Shown here in pieces: positions 36,680-45,552 of a stretch of 64,000 nucleotides of DNA. How positions within the stretch are numbered: the stretch's first letter is position 1; each line of letters starts with the position of its first letter. Origin of the DNA: Clostridium simiarum (GTDB lineage: Bacteria; Bacillota; Clostridia; Clostridiales; Clostridiaceae); the NCBI RefSeq assembly GCF_018919175.1, contig NZ_JAHLQL010000001.1, positions 682,001 to 746,000 on the forward strand. The letters are read 5' to 3'. The notes under the pieces are model-generated. The model was not told where the DNA came from. It did no database searches and saw nothing but the letters and a program-made list of their open reading frames with translations. The position numbers were made by a program, and so were the translations under genes.

Positions 36680-37621
36680 TTATTTTAGAACTAACTTTTC
36701 TGCTACCCTAAGTTTAGCGCTTCTACTTCTAGGATTAATTTCTATCTCATCTTTACTTGGATCTATAGGCTTTCTTGTCAATACCCTTACACTTGGCTTT
36801 TTTCCACAAACACATATAGGAAATTCTCTGGGACATGTACAAGGATTTGCTAGATCCCTAAACTTATTCTTTACAATTCTATCCTCTAAAGAGTGAAATG
36901 TTATTATAGCTATCCTTCCATTATCATTTAAACACTCTACAGCATCTTCTATAGTTTTTCCTATTATATTAAGTTCATTATTAACTTCAATTCTAATAGC
37001 TTGAAAGGTCCTTTTTGCTGGATGTGGTCCCTCTCTTCTTGCTTTAGCTGGTATTGCTCTTTTGATTACTTCCACCAATCTTCCAGTGGTTTCAATAGGA
37101 TTTTCCTCCCTATCCTTTACTATGAAATCCGCAATTCTTTTAGCAAACTTTTCTTCACCATACTCTCTTATAATCCTATATAAATCTTCTTTCGAATATC
37201 CATTTACAATATCATATGCAGAAAACCCTCTGCTTCTATCCATCCTCATATCCAAAGGTGCATCCTGCATATAACTAAAACCTCTATCTTCATTATCTAA
37301 CTGATAAGAAGATACTCCTAAATCCATCAATATGCCATCTACCTTCTCTATATTTAAATCCTTAAGTACGTTTTTTATATCATAGAAATTACTGTGAACA
37401 TAGATCACATTAGTATACTCTTTTAATCTTTCTTTCGCCGCCTTTAGTGCATCCTCATCTTGATCTATACCTATTAACTTTCCTTTACTTCCTAGCTTTT
37501 TTAATATTTCAGAGGAATGTCCTGCTCCTCCAAGGGTACAATCAATATAAATTCCATCAGGATTAATATTTAAATTATCAATACACTCATTTAATAATAC
37601 AGAAACATGTTTAAATTCCAT
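36680..37621 (-). CDS. rsmH: 16S rRNA (cytosine1402-N4)-methyltransferase
   Basis: This 313-residue SAM-dependent enzyme methylates C1402 of 16S r[13 protein letters not shown] (about 31-40) is the SAM loop, with [26 protein letters not shown] and SLEDRIVKN following as in all RsmH proteins. AAGGAGTAG precedes ATG 37621. It lies 12 bp after mraZ and about 16 bp before ftsL. Confidence 0.97.
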   Translation of the reverse strand: MEFKHVSVLLNECIDNLNINPDGIYIDCTLGGAGHSSEILKKLGSKGKLIGIDQDEDALKAAKERLKEYTNVIYVHSNFYDIKNVLKDLNIEKVDGILMDLGVSSYQLDNEDRGFSYMQDAPLDMRMDRSRGFSAYDIVNGYSKEDLYRIIREYGEEKFAKRIADFIVKDREENPIETTGRLVEVIKRAIPAKARREGPHPAKRTFQAIRIEVNNELNIIGKTIEDAVECLNDNGRIAIITFHSLEDRIVKNKFRDLANPCTCPREFPICVCGKKPSVRVLTRKPIDPSKDEIEINPRSRSAKLRVAEKLVLK

Positions 37622-37633
37622 ATGTCTACTCCT

Positions 37634-38062
37634 TTATATCCCTAATTCGCTCATCTTTTCAGCTATCTCATCAAAATCTATATTTGAGTTATTATATTCT
37701 TCCCAGTTTTCTTTACTCCATATTTCAATTCTACTCATTACCCCAATACTTATTATTTCCTTTTTTATGTTGGCATATTCTATTAAGTTTTGAGGGATTA
37801 ATGCTCTTCCTTGCTTATCCAGTTCCAATTCATTTGCACCTGAGAAAAAAAATCTAACAAAAGCTCTGGCATCCTTACTAGTTAATGGAAGTTTCCTTAG
37901 TTTTTCCTCTAGGGCACTCCATTCATCTATAGTATAAATATATAAACAGCCATCAAGACCTTTAGTTATAACAAATTTACTCCCAAGTGTTTCTCTAAAC
38001 TTAGAGGGTACTATAATTCTATTCTTATTGTCTAAGGCATGTTGATACTCACCTATAAACAT
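37634..38062 (-). CDS. mraZ: Transcriptional regulator MraZ
   Basis: This 142-residue protein has two SpoVT/AbrB-like repeats, with [20 protein letters not shown] at the start and [20 protein letters not shown] in the second repeat, each with the DxxGR-like DNA-binding turn. MraZ forms a ring and binds direct repeats upstream of its own operon. Three AGTGG repeats at 10-bp spacing lie immediately upstream (38074-38103), so autoregulation is likely. It opens the dcw cluster. Confidence 0.96.
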   Translation of the reverse strand: MFIGEYQHALDNKNRIIVPSKFRETLGSKFVITKGLDGCLYIYTIDEWSALEEKLRKLPLTSKDARAFVRFFFSGANELELDKQGRALIPQNLIEYANIKKEIISIGVMSRIEIWSKENWEEYNNSNIDFDEIAEKMSELGI

Positions 38063-38073
38063 TTACCATTACC

Positions 38074-38103
38074 CTCCACTCTACTCCACTTTTAACCACT
38101 TTA
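38074..38103 (-). promoter_or_regulatory. Three direct repeats upstream of mraZ (probable MraZ operator)
   Basis: On the minus strand the repeats read AAAGTGGTTA, AAAGTGGAGT and AGAGTGGAGG, one every 10 bp. Direct AAAGTGG-type or TGGG-type repeats with this period are the known binding sites of MraZ. The third repeat runs into the GGAGGG ribosome site of mraZ. Confidence 0.7.
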
Positions 38104-38301
38104 TTAAATAATTCTATAAAAATAAGAAAAACCCTTCTAAAAGTATAAGGTTTTTTTCATATTTTTTAATTTATTATAAATCCTAATTAAATTAATAAAG
38201 CTAGTATAATATTTTCTAAACTAATTACATTTTATGCATATTCCCTTTTAAAACCTTTTCACATAAAGTATAACTAATATTTTTTTATTTAACTAAATTT
38301 A
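38104..38301. other. Non-coding stretch between mraZ and tRNA-Sec
   Basis: This AT-rich stretch holds no credible reading frame. A hairpin at about 38127-38155 (AAAAACC...GGTTTTT with a bulge) has T-runs on both strands and may act as a terminator or leader attenuator for mraZ. Several TATAAT-like sequences lie at 38170-38205 but none has a good -35 partner, so I cannot place the mraZ promoter. Confidence 0.45.
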
Positions 38302-38330
38302 TTGACTTTTCATGTACTTTCCTGTAGAAT
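38302..38330 (+). promoter_or_regulatory. Sigma-A promoter for tRNA-Sec
   Basis: TTGACT, a 17-base spacer and TAGAAT lie 17 bases before the tRNA, a strong promoter with one mismatch in each hexamer. Confidence 0.82.
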
Positions 38331-38347
38331 TACAAAGTGTAAGACAA

Positions 38348-38444
38348 GGGAATAGATGAGTGCTGGTGTGCTCGCCAGTCTTCAAAACTGTGTTGCCGTG
38401 CTAAGACCACGACGGGTGGGTTCGATTCCCACATATTCCCGCCA
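38348..38444 (+). tRNA. selC: Selenocysteine tRNA (anticodon TCA)
   Basis: This 97-base tRNA has an acceptor pairing GGGAATA with TATTCCC, a G discriminator and encoded CCA, an anticodon loop CTTCAAA with anticodon TCA, a long variable arm (CCGTG...CACGA), and T-arm GTGGG-TTCGATT-CCCAC. The long acceptor/T-arm stack, large variable arm and UCA anticodon identify tRNA-Sec, which reads UGA as selenocysteine with SelB. selA, selB and selD are not in the window. Confidence 0.95.
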
Positions 38445-38456
38445 AGCTTGTGTATT

Positions 38457-38492
38457 AAGCCTTTAAGATTATAATCTTAAAGGCTTTTTTTT
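38457..38492 (+). terminator. Terminator of tRNA-Sec
   Basis: AAGCCTTTAAGATTA and TAATCTTAAAGGCTT form a perfect 15-bp stem with no extra loop bases, followed by eight T residues in total. Confidence 0.92.
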
Positions 38493-38605
38493 ATCAATTG
38501 TCTTAGATTCAAGTGGAGTTTACTTACGAAGAATACTCTTCCTCCTTTGAATCATGGTATAAATATATTTTTTAAATTTAACTTCAATATTAATATACAA
38601 AAATA

Positions 38606-38638
38606 AGAACTCTAAAATTCTTAAGAATTCAGAGTTCT
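38606..38638 (-). terminator. Terminator after ychF
   Basis: AGAACTCT/AGAGTTCT outer stem and an inner AATTC-TTAA-GAATT hairpin, followed by TATTTTTG on the minus strand, lie downstream of the ychF stop. Confidence 0.72.
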
Positions 38639-38701
38639 ATATTTAACCACGGATCTTTAATATATTATAATGATAAATCTAACTAATTTGCTGACTTTCA
38701 T

Positions 38702-39799
38702 CTATACATTAAATCTAAAGTTTACTACATCTCCGTCTTTCATCTCATATTCTTTTCCTTCCAGTCTAAAGAATCCCTTTTCTTTAGCTGCGGACTCTGA
38801 GCCAACTTCTACTAATTTGTCATAGCTTATTGTTTCTGCTCTTATGAATCCTCTCTCTATGTCAGAGTGAATTTTTCCTGCAGCTTGAGGAGCTTTTGTA
38901 CCTTTTATTATAGTCCAAGCTCTAACTTCTTGTTGCCCTGCAGTTAAAAAGCTAATTAATCCTAAAAGTTTATAGCTAGAAGCTACTAATTTATCTAGCC
39001 CAGTTTCTTCCAAACCATATTCATTTAGCATCTCTTTTTTCTCTTCATCATCTAAAGTTGAAAGCTCTTCTTCTAACTTAGCGCAAATCACTACTACCTC
39101 TGAATTTTCTTTTTCTGCATACTCTTTAACTATTTGCACATACTTGTTGTTTATATTTCCTGCCATTAAATCTTCTTCAGATATATTAGCTCCATATAAA
39201 ACAGATTTCGATGTTATTAAAAACAATCCTTTTATAAACTCTCGCTCTTCTTCTGTAGCAGACATAGTCCTAACTGGTTTACCACTTTCAAGATGAGCTT
39301 TTATTCTTTCCATAAGCTCATACTCTTCTTTTGCTTTTTTATCCCCTGATCTTACAAGTTTTATAGTTTTTTCAATTCTTCTTTCTAGAACTTCAAGATC
39401 TGAAAAAACTAGTTCTAAATTTATTGTTTCTATATCTCTTATAGGATCTACAGATCCCTCAACATGCACTACATTAGAATCATCAAAACATCTTACTACA
39501 TGAACTATGGCAGCTACTTCTCTTATATGAGATAGGAACTTATTTCCTAAGCCCTCTCCTTTACTTGCTCCTTTTACAAGACCTGCAATATCATAAAATT
39601 CTATATTTGTATAAACTTTTTTCTTAGAGTTGTACATTTTTTCAAGTACATCTAATCTATTATCAGGTACATTAACCACTCCTACATTAGGCTCAATAGT
39701 ACAAAATGGATAGTTTGCTGATTCAGCTCCAGCCTTAGTTATGGCATTAAAAAGAGTACTTTTGCCTACATTAGGTAATCCTACTATTCCAAGTTTCAT
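38702..39799 (-). CDS. ychF: Redox-regulated ATPase YchF (Obg-like)
   Basis: This 365-residue P-loop protein of the Obg family binds ribosomes and prefers ATP. G1 motif GLPNVGKSTLFNAI is at about residues 6-19, with DIAGLVKGASKGEGLGNKFL (G3 and switch region) and a C-terminal TGS domain (WTIIKGTKAPQAAGKIHSD). ATG 39799 (MKLGIVG) is the natural start; the frame also opens at TTG 39823. It is transcribed alone, with its own terminator. Confidence 0.97.
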   Translation of the reverse strand: MKLGIVGLPNVGKSTLFNAITKAGAESANYPFCTIEPNVGVVNVPDNRLDVLEKMYNSKKKVYTNIEFYDIAGLVKGASKGEGLGNKFLSHIREVAAIVHVVRCFDDSNVVHVEGSVDPIRDIETINLELVFSDLEVLERRIEKTIKLVRSGDKKAKEEYELMERIKAHLESGKPVRTMSATEEEREFIKGLFLITSKSVLYGANISEEDLMAGNINNKYVQIVKEYAEKENSEVVVICAKLEEELSTLDDEEKKEMLNEYGLEETGLDKLVASSYKLLGLISFLTAGQQEVRAWTIIKGTKAPQAAGKIHSDIERGFIRAETISYDKLVEVGSESAAKEKGFFRLEGKEYEMKDGDVVNFRFNV

Positions 39800-39958
39800 T
39801 TTATGTACATTCCTTTCTCTCAAAATCTCGCTTTTTAAATTATACTCTAAGGGTAGACATATTTCAACTAATTGCTTAATTAATCCTTAATGTGGTTTAA
39901 TAATTTCAGTATATATTTATAGTAATAGCAAAAACTACAAATTAGTTTCAACAATTTA

Positions 39959-39987
39959 TTGCCCTAAGGTTTAAGGGTTGTTATAAT
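39959..39987 (+). promoter_or_regulatory. Candidate sigma-A promoter for speE
   Basis: TTGCCC and TATAAT with a 17-base spacer lie about 40 bases before ATG 40026. The spacer contains a partly symmetric CCCTAAGGTTTAAGGG that might bind a regulator. Confidence 0.6.
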
Positions 39988-40025
39988 GTTCATATATATT
40001 TATTAATGCGTTAGGAGGTTTTAAT

Positions 40026-40853
40026 ATGGATATGTGGTTAAGTGAATCACAAATTAAGGATGCTGCCATGACTTATAAAGTTAAAGAAACTCTAGTTAGA
40101 AGGAAAACCCCTTTTCAAGACTTGGCTATAGTAGATACTGAAGCTTTTGGTCGTATGCTACTTCTAGATGGAATAGTTCAAACTACAATTAATGATGAAT
40201 ATGTTTATCATGAAATGATAACTCATATTCCTTTACTTACTCATCCTAATCCTAAAAAGGTTTTAGTTGTGGGTGGTGGAGATGGTGGTACTATAAGGGA
40301 GATATTAAAACATCCTTCTATAGAAAAAGCTGTATTGTGTGAAATAGATGAAATTGTTATAGAAGAATGTAAAAAATACTTACCAGAAATAAGCTGTGCA
40401 CTAACAGATCCAAAATGTGAAATATTTATAGGTGATGGAATAAAGTATGTTCATGAACATAAAAATGAATTTGACGTAGTAATTATAGATTCCACTGATC
40501 CTTTTGGTGCCGCTGAAGGTTTATTTGGTGGTAGTTTTTACAAGGAAATATATGAATGTCTCACAGATGACGGAATTTTCGTCGCTCAAACAGAAACTCC
40601 CTTCTATCTACCAGAGGTGGTTAAAAAAGTTTATGATGATGCAAAAGCTGTTTTCCCAATAACTAAATTATTCATGGCAGGGATACCAACCTATCCAAGT
40701 GGTTATTGGAGTTTTACTTTAGGTTCTAAAAAATATGATCCTGAAAAAGCTAATGTAATTGATAAATACGATTTAGATACAAAATATTACACTAAAAGGT
40801 TGCATAGCGCATCTTTTGTTCTTCCAAAGTTTATTGAAGATCTCACAAAATAA
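40026..40853 (+). CDS. speE: Spermidine synthase (polyamine aminopropyltransferase)
   Basis: This 275-residue enzyme transfers aminopropyl from decarboxylated SAM to putrescine. The SAM-binding loop [14 protein letters not shown] is at about residues 80-93, [15 protein letters not shown] (about 154-168) carries the catalytic Asp, and [19 protein letters not shown] is typical. AGGAGG lies 7 bases before the ATG. The companion speA-type decarboxylase lies 18 kb to the right; speD and speB are not in the window. Confidence 0.95.
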   Translation: MDMWLSESQIKDAAMTYKVKETLVRRKTPFQDLAIVDTEAFGRMLLLDGIVQTTINDEYVYHEMITHIPLLTHPNPKKVLVVGGGDGGTIREILKHPSIEKAVLCEIDEIVIEECKKYLPEISCALTDPKCEIFIGDGIKYVHEHKNEFDVVIIDSTDPFGAAEGLFGGSFYKEIYECLTDDGIFVAQTETPFYLPEVVKKVYDDAKAVFPITKLFMAGIPTYPSGYWSFTLGSKKYDPEKANVIDKYDLDTKYYTKRLHSASFVLPKFIEDLTK

Positions 40854-40856
40854 ATA

Positions 40857-40904
40857 AAATAGCTTTTAGAAATGTGTATCTTGCATTTTTAAAAGCTATT
40901 TTTA
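40857..40904. terminator. Bidirectional terminator between speE and the methyltransferase gene
   Basis: AATAGCTTTTAGAAATG pairs with CATTTTTAAAAGCTATT (one internal irregularity), with T-rich sequence on both ends. Confidence 0.78.
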
Positions 40905-40914
40905 TTATTCTATT

Positions 40915-42642
40915 TTAAATACAGTATTCTTTTATTATCTTTATATCCTCTTCATCTAACTGAAAGTATATCTCTAAATCTTTATTTGAAACCCTATCCT
41001 TCCCCTTTATAATAGGTACTAAAAATTTATTTATTTTATTTGGATAATATTCATACATATTCTTTCCTAGCTTCTTTAAAAACACTTTAAAGTAAAATTC
41101 ATAAATCTCTGTGTTTAGCAAAGACTCTAAGTATTCATAAGTTGTTATATTTTCTTTTATCTTTATACCATAAACATCTGCACTAAAGAAACTTCCAGTA
41201 TCTATAGAAAACTTATTATTAGGCGACTTATAAGGAAATACTATCTTTTTTTCTTTGAATAAAGATTTTTTTCTTCCCCATTGTAAGTTATACCACTTTC
41301 TAATACCATTTTTACACTCTCTTCTATTTTCTAATCTTTCTTTATATCTTTCTATATATTTAATAGCATTAGGATATTGGACCTCTTTTTCTATATCATC
41401 TGAATATATTAAATATTTTTCATCTCCTTGTACTTTTCCTTTTTTAATATAGCTATTTTTTATCCACTTGCATAGTAATTCTTTCTCAATATTATGTTTT
41501 ATTATATGGCTACTTTCTACTACAAAGGCTTTATCTAAACCAGTTATTATTCCTTGAAAAATTTGACAAAAATCTTCTATCTTATAATCACTCTTACTTT
41601 CTATTTTATTAAGTAATCTTTTTTCCTTCTGATCTAATAAAACCCAAACACCTTTTGAATCTATTATTTCCGTATCATAGCACTTAAATTTTTCTATTTC
41701 AGTTTTATCATTTAGTACATCTTTAAAATATGGCCTTATAACTTTTACCTTGCATTCTTTATTTTTTTTCTTACTCATATATAAAATCATAGGATCTACT
41801 CCAGTATAAGCAAAAGGTCTTAATCCATAAAAATCTATGATCTTTTTTATAGAATAGTTTCTATCCATAAAACTTCTTATGTAACTTGAACTTTTACCCT
41901 CTAAAATATATCTTGGCACTATAAAAGCCACTTTTCCTGCTTCACTAAGGTAATCATAGGATTTTTTGATAAAACAATACGATAGATCTCCCTTATCTAT
42001 ATATATATCACTATAGTGTTCTCTTAATAAATATGAATATTCTTTATCTATAGCTTTGTGCCCCACATAAGGTGGATTCCCTATTATATAATCATAAAGC
42101 TCTTTATTTTTGTCTATTAAAAAGTCTCTTATTTTTAAATTTTTACTATAATAAATCCCAGTGGCTATATAAATATCCACACTTAAGACCTTCAAAGCTA
42201 TTTCATCTATATCGTATCCAAAAATATTATGGACTATTATGTGCTTTGCAATGTTTTCTTTACTTAGGTTTAGATCATTATTTTTATTTATTTCTTCTAA
42301 ATTGTCTTCAAACACTTCATAAAGATATCTGTATACTTCCATTAATATATTTCCAACACCACAAGAAGGATCTAATATTTTTGTATAAGCATTAGAAATT
42401 ATATAATCTTTGTTAATTATGTCTTTAACTAATATATCTGTTAACTTTTGAGGAGTGTAAACAACACCATTACTTTTTTTATTTTTAAGAATTAAATTAT
42501 AATACTCTCCAAAGGATGTACTATAAGGAATATCAAGATTTTTTTTACACTCATTTATTACGTCCTTATTGACAATACTATTATCAGATGCATTTAACAC
42601 TTTGACTATATAATCTAATTGTTTATTTAAATTTTCTATCAT
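40915..42642 (-). CDS. CamA-like orphan N6-adenine DNA methyltransferase
   Basis: This 575-residue enzyme has SAM motif I DPSCGVGN (91-98) and catalytic NPPY (189-192) in NPPYVGHK, typical of gamma-class adenine methyltransferases, then a TaqI/Eco57I-like recognition half. That half carries FQGIITG (362-368), LENRRECK (437-444), RKWYNLQWGR (448-457), SADVYG and YEYYPNK, phrases I recall from C. difficile CamA (577 residues), which methylates CAAAAA and affects sporulation. No restriction gene lies nearby, so it looks like an orphan. Its start is 36 bp from the divergent pdaA start. GGAG lies about 11 bases before ATG 42642. Confidence 0.85.
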   Translation of the reverse strand: MIENLNKQLDYIVKVLNASDNSIVNKDVINECKKNLDIPYSTSFGEYYNLILKNKKSNGVVYTPQKLTDILVKDIINKDYIISNAYTKILDPSCGVGNILMEVYRYLYEVFEDNLEEINKNNDLNLSKENIAKHIIVHNIFGYDIDEIALKVLSVDIYIATGIYYSKNLKIRDFLIDKNKELYDYIIGNPPYVGHKAIDKEYSYLLREHYSDIYIDKGDLSYCFIKKSYDYLSEAGKVAFIVPRYILEGKSSSYIRSFMDRNYSIKKIIDFYGLRPFAYTGVDPMILYMSKKKNKECKVKVIRPYFKDVLNDKTEIEKFKCYDTEIIDSKGVWVLLDQKEKRLLNKIESKSDYKIEDFCQIFQGIITGLDKAFVVESSHIIKHNIEKELLCKWIKNSYIKKGKVQGDEKYLIYSDDIEKEVQYPNAIKYIERYKERLENRRECKNGIRKWYNLQWGRKKSLFKEKKIVFPYKSPNNKFSIDTGSFFSADVYGIKIKENITTYEYLESLLNTEIYEFYFKVFLKKLGKNMYEYYPNKINKFLVPIIKGKDRVSNKDLEIYFQLDEEDIKIIKEYCI

Positions 42643-42678
42643 TTCTTTCTCTCCATTTAATACGATTGAGGTGATAAT

Positions 42679-43530
42679 ATGAAATTCAATACCTTAGCTA
42701 AATTTTTATTAATCTCCACCTTTTTTGTAAACAGTTTATCAAAGAATTGCACTATTGAAAAGGGTTTTAAGGAAAAATCTATACCTACATCTATCATGGC
42801 TACTGAGAGCAATTCGAAAAATTTAGATACTAAAGAGTTAAACTGGTATTTTAACCCACGAAATGATGGCTTAACACCAGAACCTGCAAAAGAAGGAGCT
42901 GAATTAATAAAAAAATATGATAGTTATTATGTAGGTGATACTAAGGAGAAAGTACTTTATCTAACTTTTGATGAAGGTTATGAAAATGGATATACAAACC
43001 AAATATTAGATGTACTAAAAAAACATGATGTAAAAGCAGCATTTTTTGTAGTTAAACCTTATATAACCTCTAATCCAAATATAATAAAAAGAATGGTAGA
43101 TGAAGGTCACTTAGTTTGCAATCATAGTTGCAATCACCCCTCTATGGCATCTATAAAGGACAAGGATAAATTTAGTAAGGAATTATTAGATTTAGAAGCC
43201 TGTTACGAAAATGCTACTGGTGGTAAAAAGATGGCTAAATATTTTAGACCCCCTATGGGGAAATATAGTGAATTATCTTTACATTACACAAAAGAACTAG
43301 GTTATAAAACTATATTTTGGAGTTTTGCTTATAAAGATTGGGATCCTAAAAGTCAACCTTCTAAAGAAAAAGCTTTGGACACCGTATTAAAAAGAAGCCA
43401 TAACGGCGCCATAGTGCTTCTTCATGCAGTTTCAAAAACTAACACTGAGATATTAGATGAATTAATCACTACTTGGAAATCTCAAGGATATTCTATAAAG
43501 TCTTTAGATGAACTGCCAAGTCAGCAATAA
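42679..43530 (+). CDS. pdaA: PdaA-type polysaccharide deacetylase (spore cortex delta-lactam pathway)
   Basis: This 283-residue NodB-family enzyme has an N-terminal signal or anchor segment (about 5-20) and the catalytic domain from about residue 90. TFDEGYENGYT has the catalytic Asp, HSCNHPSM has the metal histidines, FRPPMGKYSE is motif 3, and VLLHAVSKTN carries the motif-5 histidine. The TFDEGYENG variant is the mark of PdaA, which deacetylates muramic acid for spore cortex delta-lactam. GAGGTG precedes ATG 42679. Its promoter must lie inside the 5-prime end of the CamA-like gene. Confidence 0.9.
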   Translation: MKFNTLAKFLLISTFFVNSLSKNCTIEKGFKEKSIPTSIMATESNSKNLDTKELNWYFNPRNDGLTPEPAKEGAELIKKYDSYYVGDTKEKVLYLTFDEGYENGYTNQILDVLKKHDVKAAFFVVKPYITSNPNIIKRMVDEGHLVCNHSCNHPSMASIKDKDKFSKELLDLEACYENATGGKKMAKYFRPPMGKYSELSLHYTKELGYKTIFWSFAYKDWDPKSQPSKEKALDTVLKRSHNGAIVLLHAVSKTNTEILDELITTWKSQGYSIKSLDELPSQQ

Positions 43531-43533
43531 ATC

Positions 43534-43575
43534 AATAAAGAGTACTAGAACTAATAAGCTTTAGTACTCTTTATT
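43534..43575. terminator. Bidirectional terminator between pdaA and the transporter gene
   Basis: AATAAAGAGTACTA and TAGTACTCTTTATT form a 14-bp perfect stem around 14 bases, with T-rich sequence following on both strands. Confidence 0.85.
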
Positions 43576-43609
43576 ATTATGGTTACATTAAAACTTTTAT
43601 TTGAACAAA

Positions 43610-44767
43610 CTAAAATATCAGTACATAAATTAAGTGTGAAGCTATACCTGCTGCTAAGCCACCAATAGTATGGCTTAAAATAGCTTTTCCTGTTAATTCT
43701 CTACTCTTTAGTGCATCCATCATAGCAACATGAGTACTTAAATAACCACTCCAGCACATTCCCATGGCTGTAAATACAGCTATTTCATTTCCTCCAATAA
43801 GTCCTCTTTGTAGAAAGTTTGGCACTAAGCTAATAGCTGCTCCTACAGCTCCCAAAGATGTAATTGGGAAAGCTATTGCTTCTGCACTTTTAAAACCTAA
43901 TAGAGGTTCTATAATAAAGGACAACTTACCACCTATCCACGGTAGTACAGGCACCCCTTCAAAAGCTGCTCCTGTATATGCACCAGTAGCACTTGGTCCG
44001 TTAGTTAGCATTAATACTAATGTGCATATCATAAGCACTCCAGGTATAATAGAAAGCCCCATATCTACCCCTGTTTTTCCCCCCTCAAGCATTGAAGCTA
44101 GAATCCTAGATCCAATATTTCCTTCTCTAATCTCTCTATAATTTAGTATATCCACATTTTCACTCATTTCATCTGATGCCCACTGATCTTTACCATAATA
44201 TTTTTTTGTAAAGTAAAGCATTATTCTTACACTAATAATACTACCTATAACTGCTCCTAAATTTCCAATAAGGGCTGCTGCAACAAAATTCTCTCCTATA
44301 GGAGATTTTTGTCCCATCATAAATGTAGTTACTATAAGTCCCATTCCAAAGGCAGTACCTAAGTTAGTTAAGGCTGGTATTTGATACTTTCTAAAATATC
44401 TTTTAAATCCCTTATCTTCTGCTAATGTTATAATTGCAGGATTATCAGATAAATAAGTGGTTACCATGCCTAAGGCAGATGCTCCTGGAAGATCATATAA
44501 TGGTTTCATAAGTGGAGACAGCACTTTATTAATTATAGCAATTACCCCAAATTCAGATAAAAGTCCTGCTAAGGCTCCTGCCACCACCGCTATGGCCATT
44601 ATAAAAAAAACTGTGTTTAATAATAAGTCATGGGCTGTTCTCATTATAGTATTAAACATATTGTCTGTTCCCATAGTTCTTCCCATTAATATGAAAAATA
44701 ACAAGAATAAAGCTATAGAAATAAAACCTTCTAAGCTAACTGCCTTTTTTACTTTTTTGCTATCCAT
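43610..44767 (-). CDS. Membrane transporter with nucleoside-recognition (Gate) domains
   Basis: This 385-residue polytopic membrane protein has about ten hydrophobic segments and two Gate-type regions, with NKVLSPLMKPLYDLPGASAL (about 79-98) and TYLSDNPAIITLAEDKGFK. Related proteins are annotated as nucleoside recognition domain or YjiH-type proteins and are suspected transporters. It follows the cyclodeaminase and hutH genes on the same strand, so histidine, urocanate or a related compound may be the substrate; this is inference from neighbours. Confidence 0.65.
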   Translation of the reverse strand: MDSKKVKKAVSLEGFISIALFLLFFILMGRTMGTDNMFNTIMRTAHDLLLNTVFFIMAIAVVAGALAGLLSEFGVIAIINKVLSPLMKPLYDLPGASALGMVTTYLSDNPAIITLAEDKGFKRYFRKYQIPALTNLGTAFGMGLIVTTFMMGQKSPIGENFVAAALIGNLGAVIGSIISVRIMLYFTKKYYGKDQWASDEMSENVDILNYREIREGNIGSRILASMLEGGKTGVDMGLSIIPGVLMICTLVLMLTNGPSATGAYTGAAFEGVPVLPWIGGKLSFIIEPLLGFKSAEAIAFPITSLGAVGAAISLVPNFLQRGLIGGNEIAVFTAMGMCWSGYLSTHVAMMDALKSRELTGKAILSHTIGGLAAGIASHLIYVLIF

Positions 44768-44801
44768 ATTATTCCCCCAAAATATAGATTAATATTATAA
44801 A

Positions 44802-45443
44802 TTAAAACCCTATTTTCTTTTCTACTATTCTCAATAATTCATCTCTTTTCTTTCTTCCATTCCTCACTAAATTCTCACATTGAGTTGAAAGTTCTTCTTT
44901 TAATGAATCATCTTCTACACTTGATAAATTAATTTTTACATTTAATATAGCACCTTCTAAGGCAGATTGAATAAGCAAAGCAGATACTCCTGCATCGGAT
45001 ATAGCATTAATATTACCATAATTAGTAGCAACTTCAATATATTTATATAACTCAAAGCAATTCTTAGATAATTTATTAGGTACCTCTAAAGCTAATTTGT
45101 AAGCTTCATCTATCTTTTCTTTTCTAATTTTTTTCTCTTCTTCTGTCTCCTTAGGCATTTTAAAAGCTTCCATAACCTTTAAAAATACTTTAGTGTCTTC
45201 TTCCATAAGATCTATATATTCTTCCCTCATACTTTCTGTCTTTTCTAAAGCCTTTATTATGTTTTTCTTTTCTTCCTCCTCTAAGGCTTCATAAGATTTT
45301 TTCCCTATAGTTAAATTAAAAACCATGCTGCTTAAAGCCGCAGCTAAAGTTGCAGATAAAGCTGCCGCACTTCCCCCTCCAGGTGCTGGTGATTTTGAAG
45401 CTAGCTCCTTTGCAAAGTTTTCTACAGTTAATTCTTTTAACAT
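44802..45443 (-). CDS. Formiminotetrahydrofolate cyclodeaminase family protein
   Basis: This 213-residue all-helical protein has the cyclodeaminase signature FAKELASKSPAPGGGSAAAL (about 9-28) and the NINAISDAGVSALL stretch (about 152-165). The enzyme converts 5-formimino-THF to methenyl-THF and ammonia. The glutamate formiminotransferase half of FTCD is absent as a fusion. It follows hutH by 109 bp, so it fits the one-carbon end of histidine breakdown, although family members also serve glycine or purine fermentation. Confidence 0.85.
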   Translation of the reverse strand: MLKELTVENFAKELASKSPAPGGGSAAALSATLAAALSSMVFNLTIGKKSYEALEEEEKKNIIKALEKTESMREEYIDLMEEDTKVFLKVMEAFKMPKETEEEKKIRKEKIDEAYKLALEVPNKLSKNCFELYKYIEVATNYGNINAISDAGVSALLIQSALEGAILNVKINLSSVEDDSLKEELSTQCENLVRNGRKKRDELLRIVEKKIGF

Positions 45444-45552
45444 GATTTTCCCCCTCCATATTTAATAATAATCAAAGTCAATTTTACCATTTATATCTAA
45501 TAAAGTATATGCTTTTTAGTCAGTATTAATATATTAGTACCTTATTTTAAGG

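Noticed and set aside
40915..42642. A restriction-modification system at the methyltransferase gene
   Set aside because: Neighbouring genes are speE, pdaA and housekeeping genes; no endonuclease, specificity or helicase gene is present, and the protein ends without a nuclease domain.
43764..44141. Plus-strand open frame of 125 codons
   Set aside because: It lies entirely within the gate-domain transporter gene on the other strand, lacks a ribosome site and reads as an antisense shadow of membrane-protein codons.
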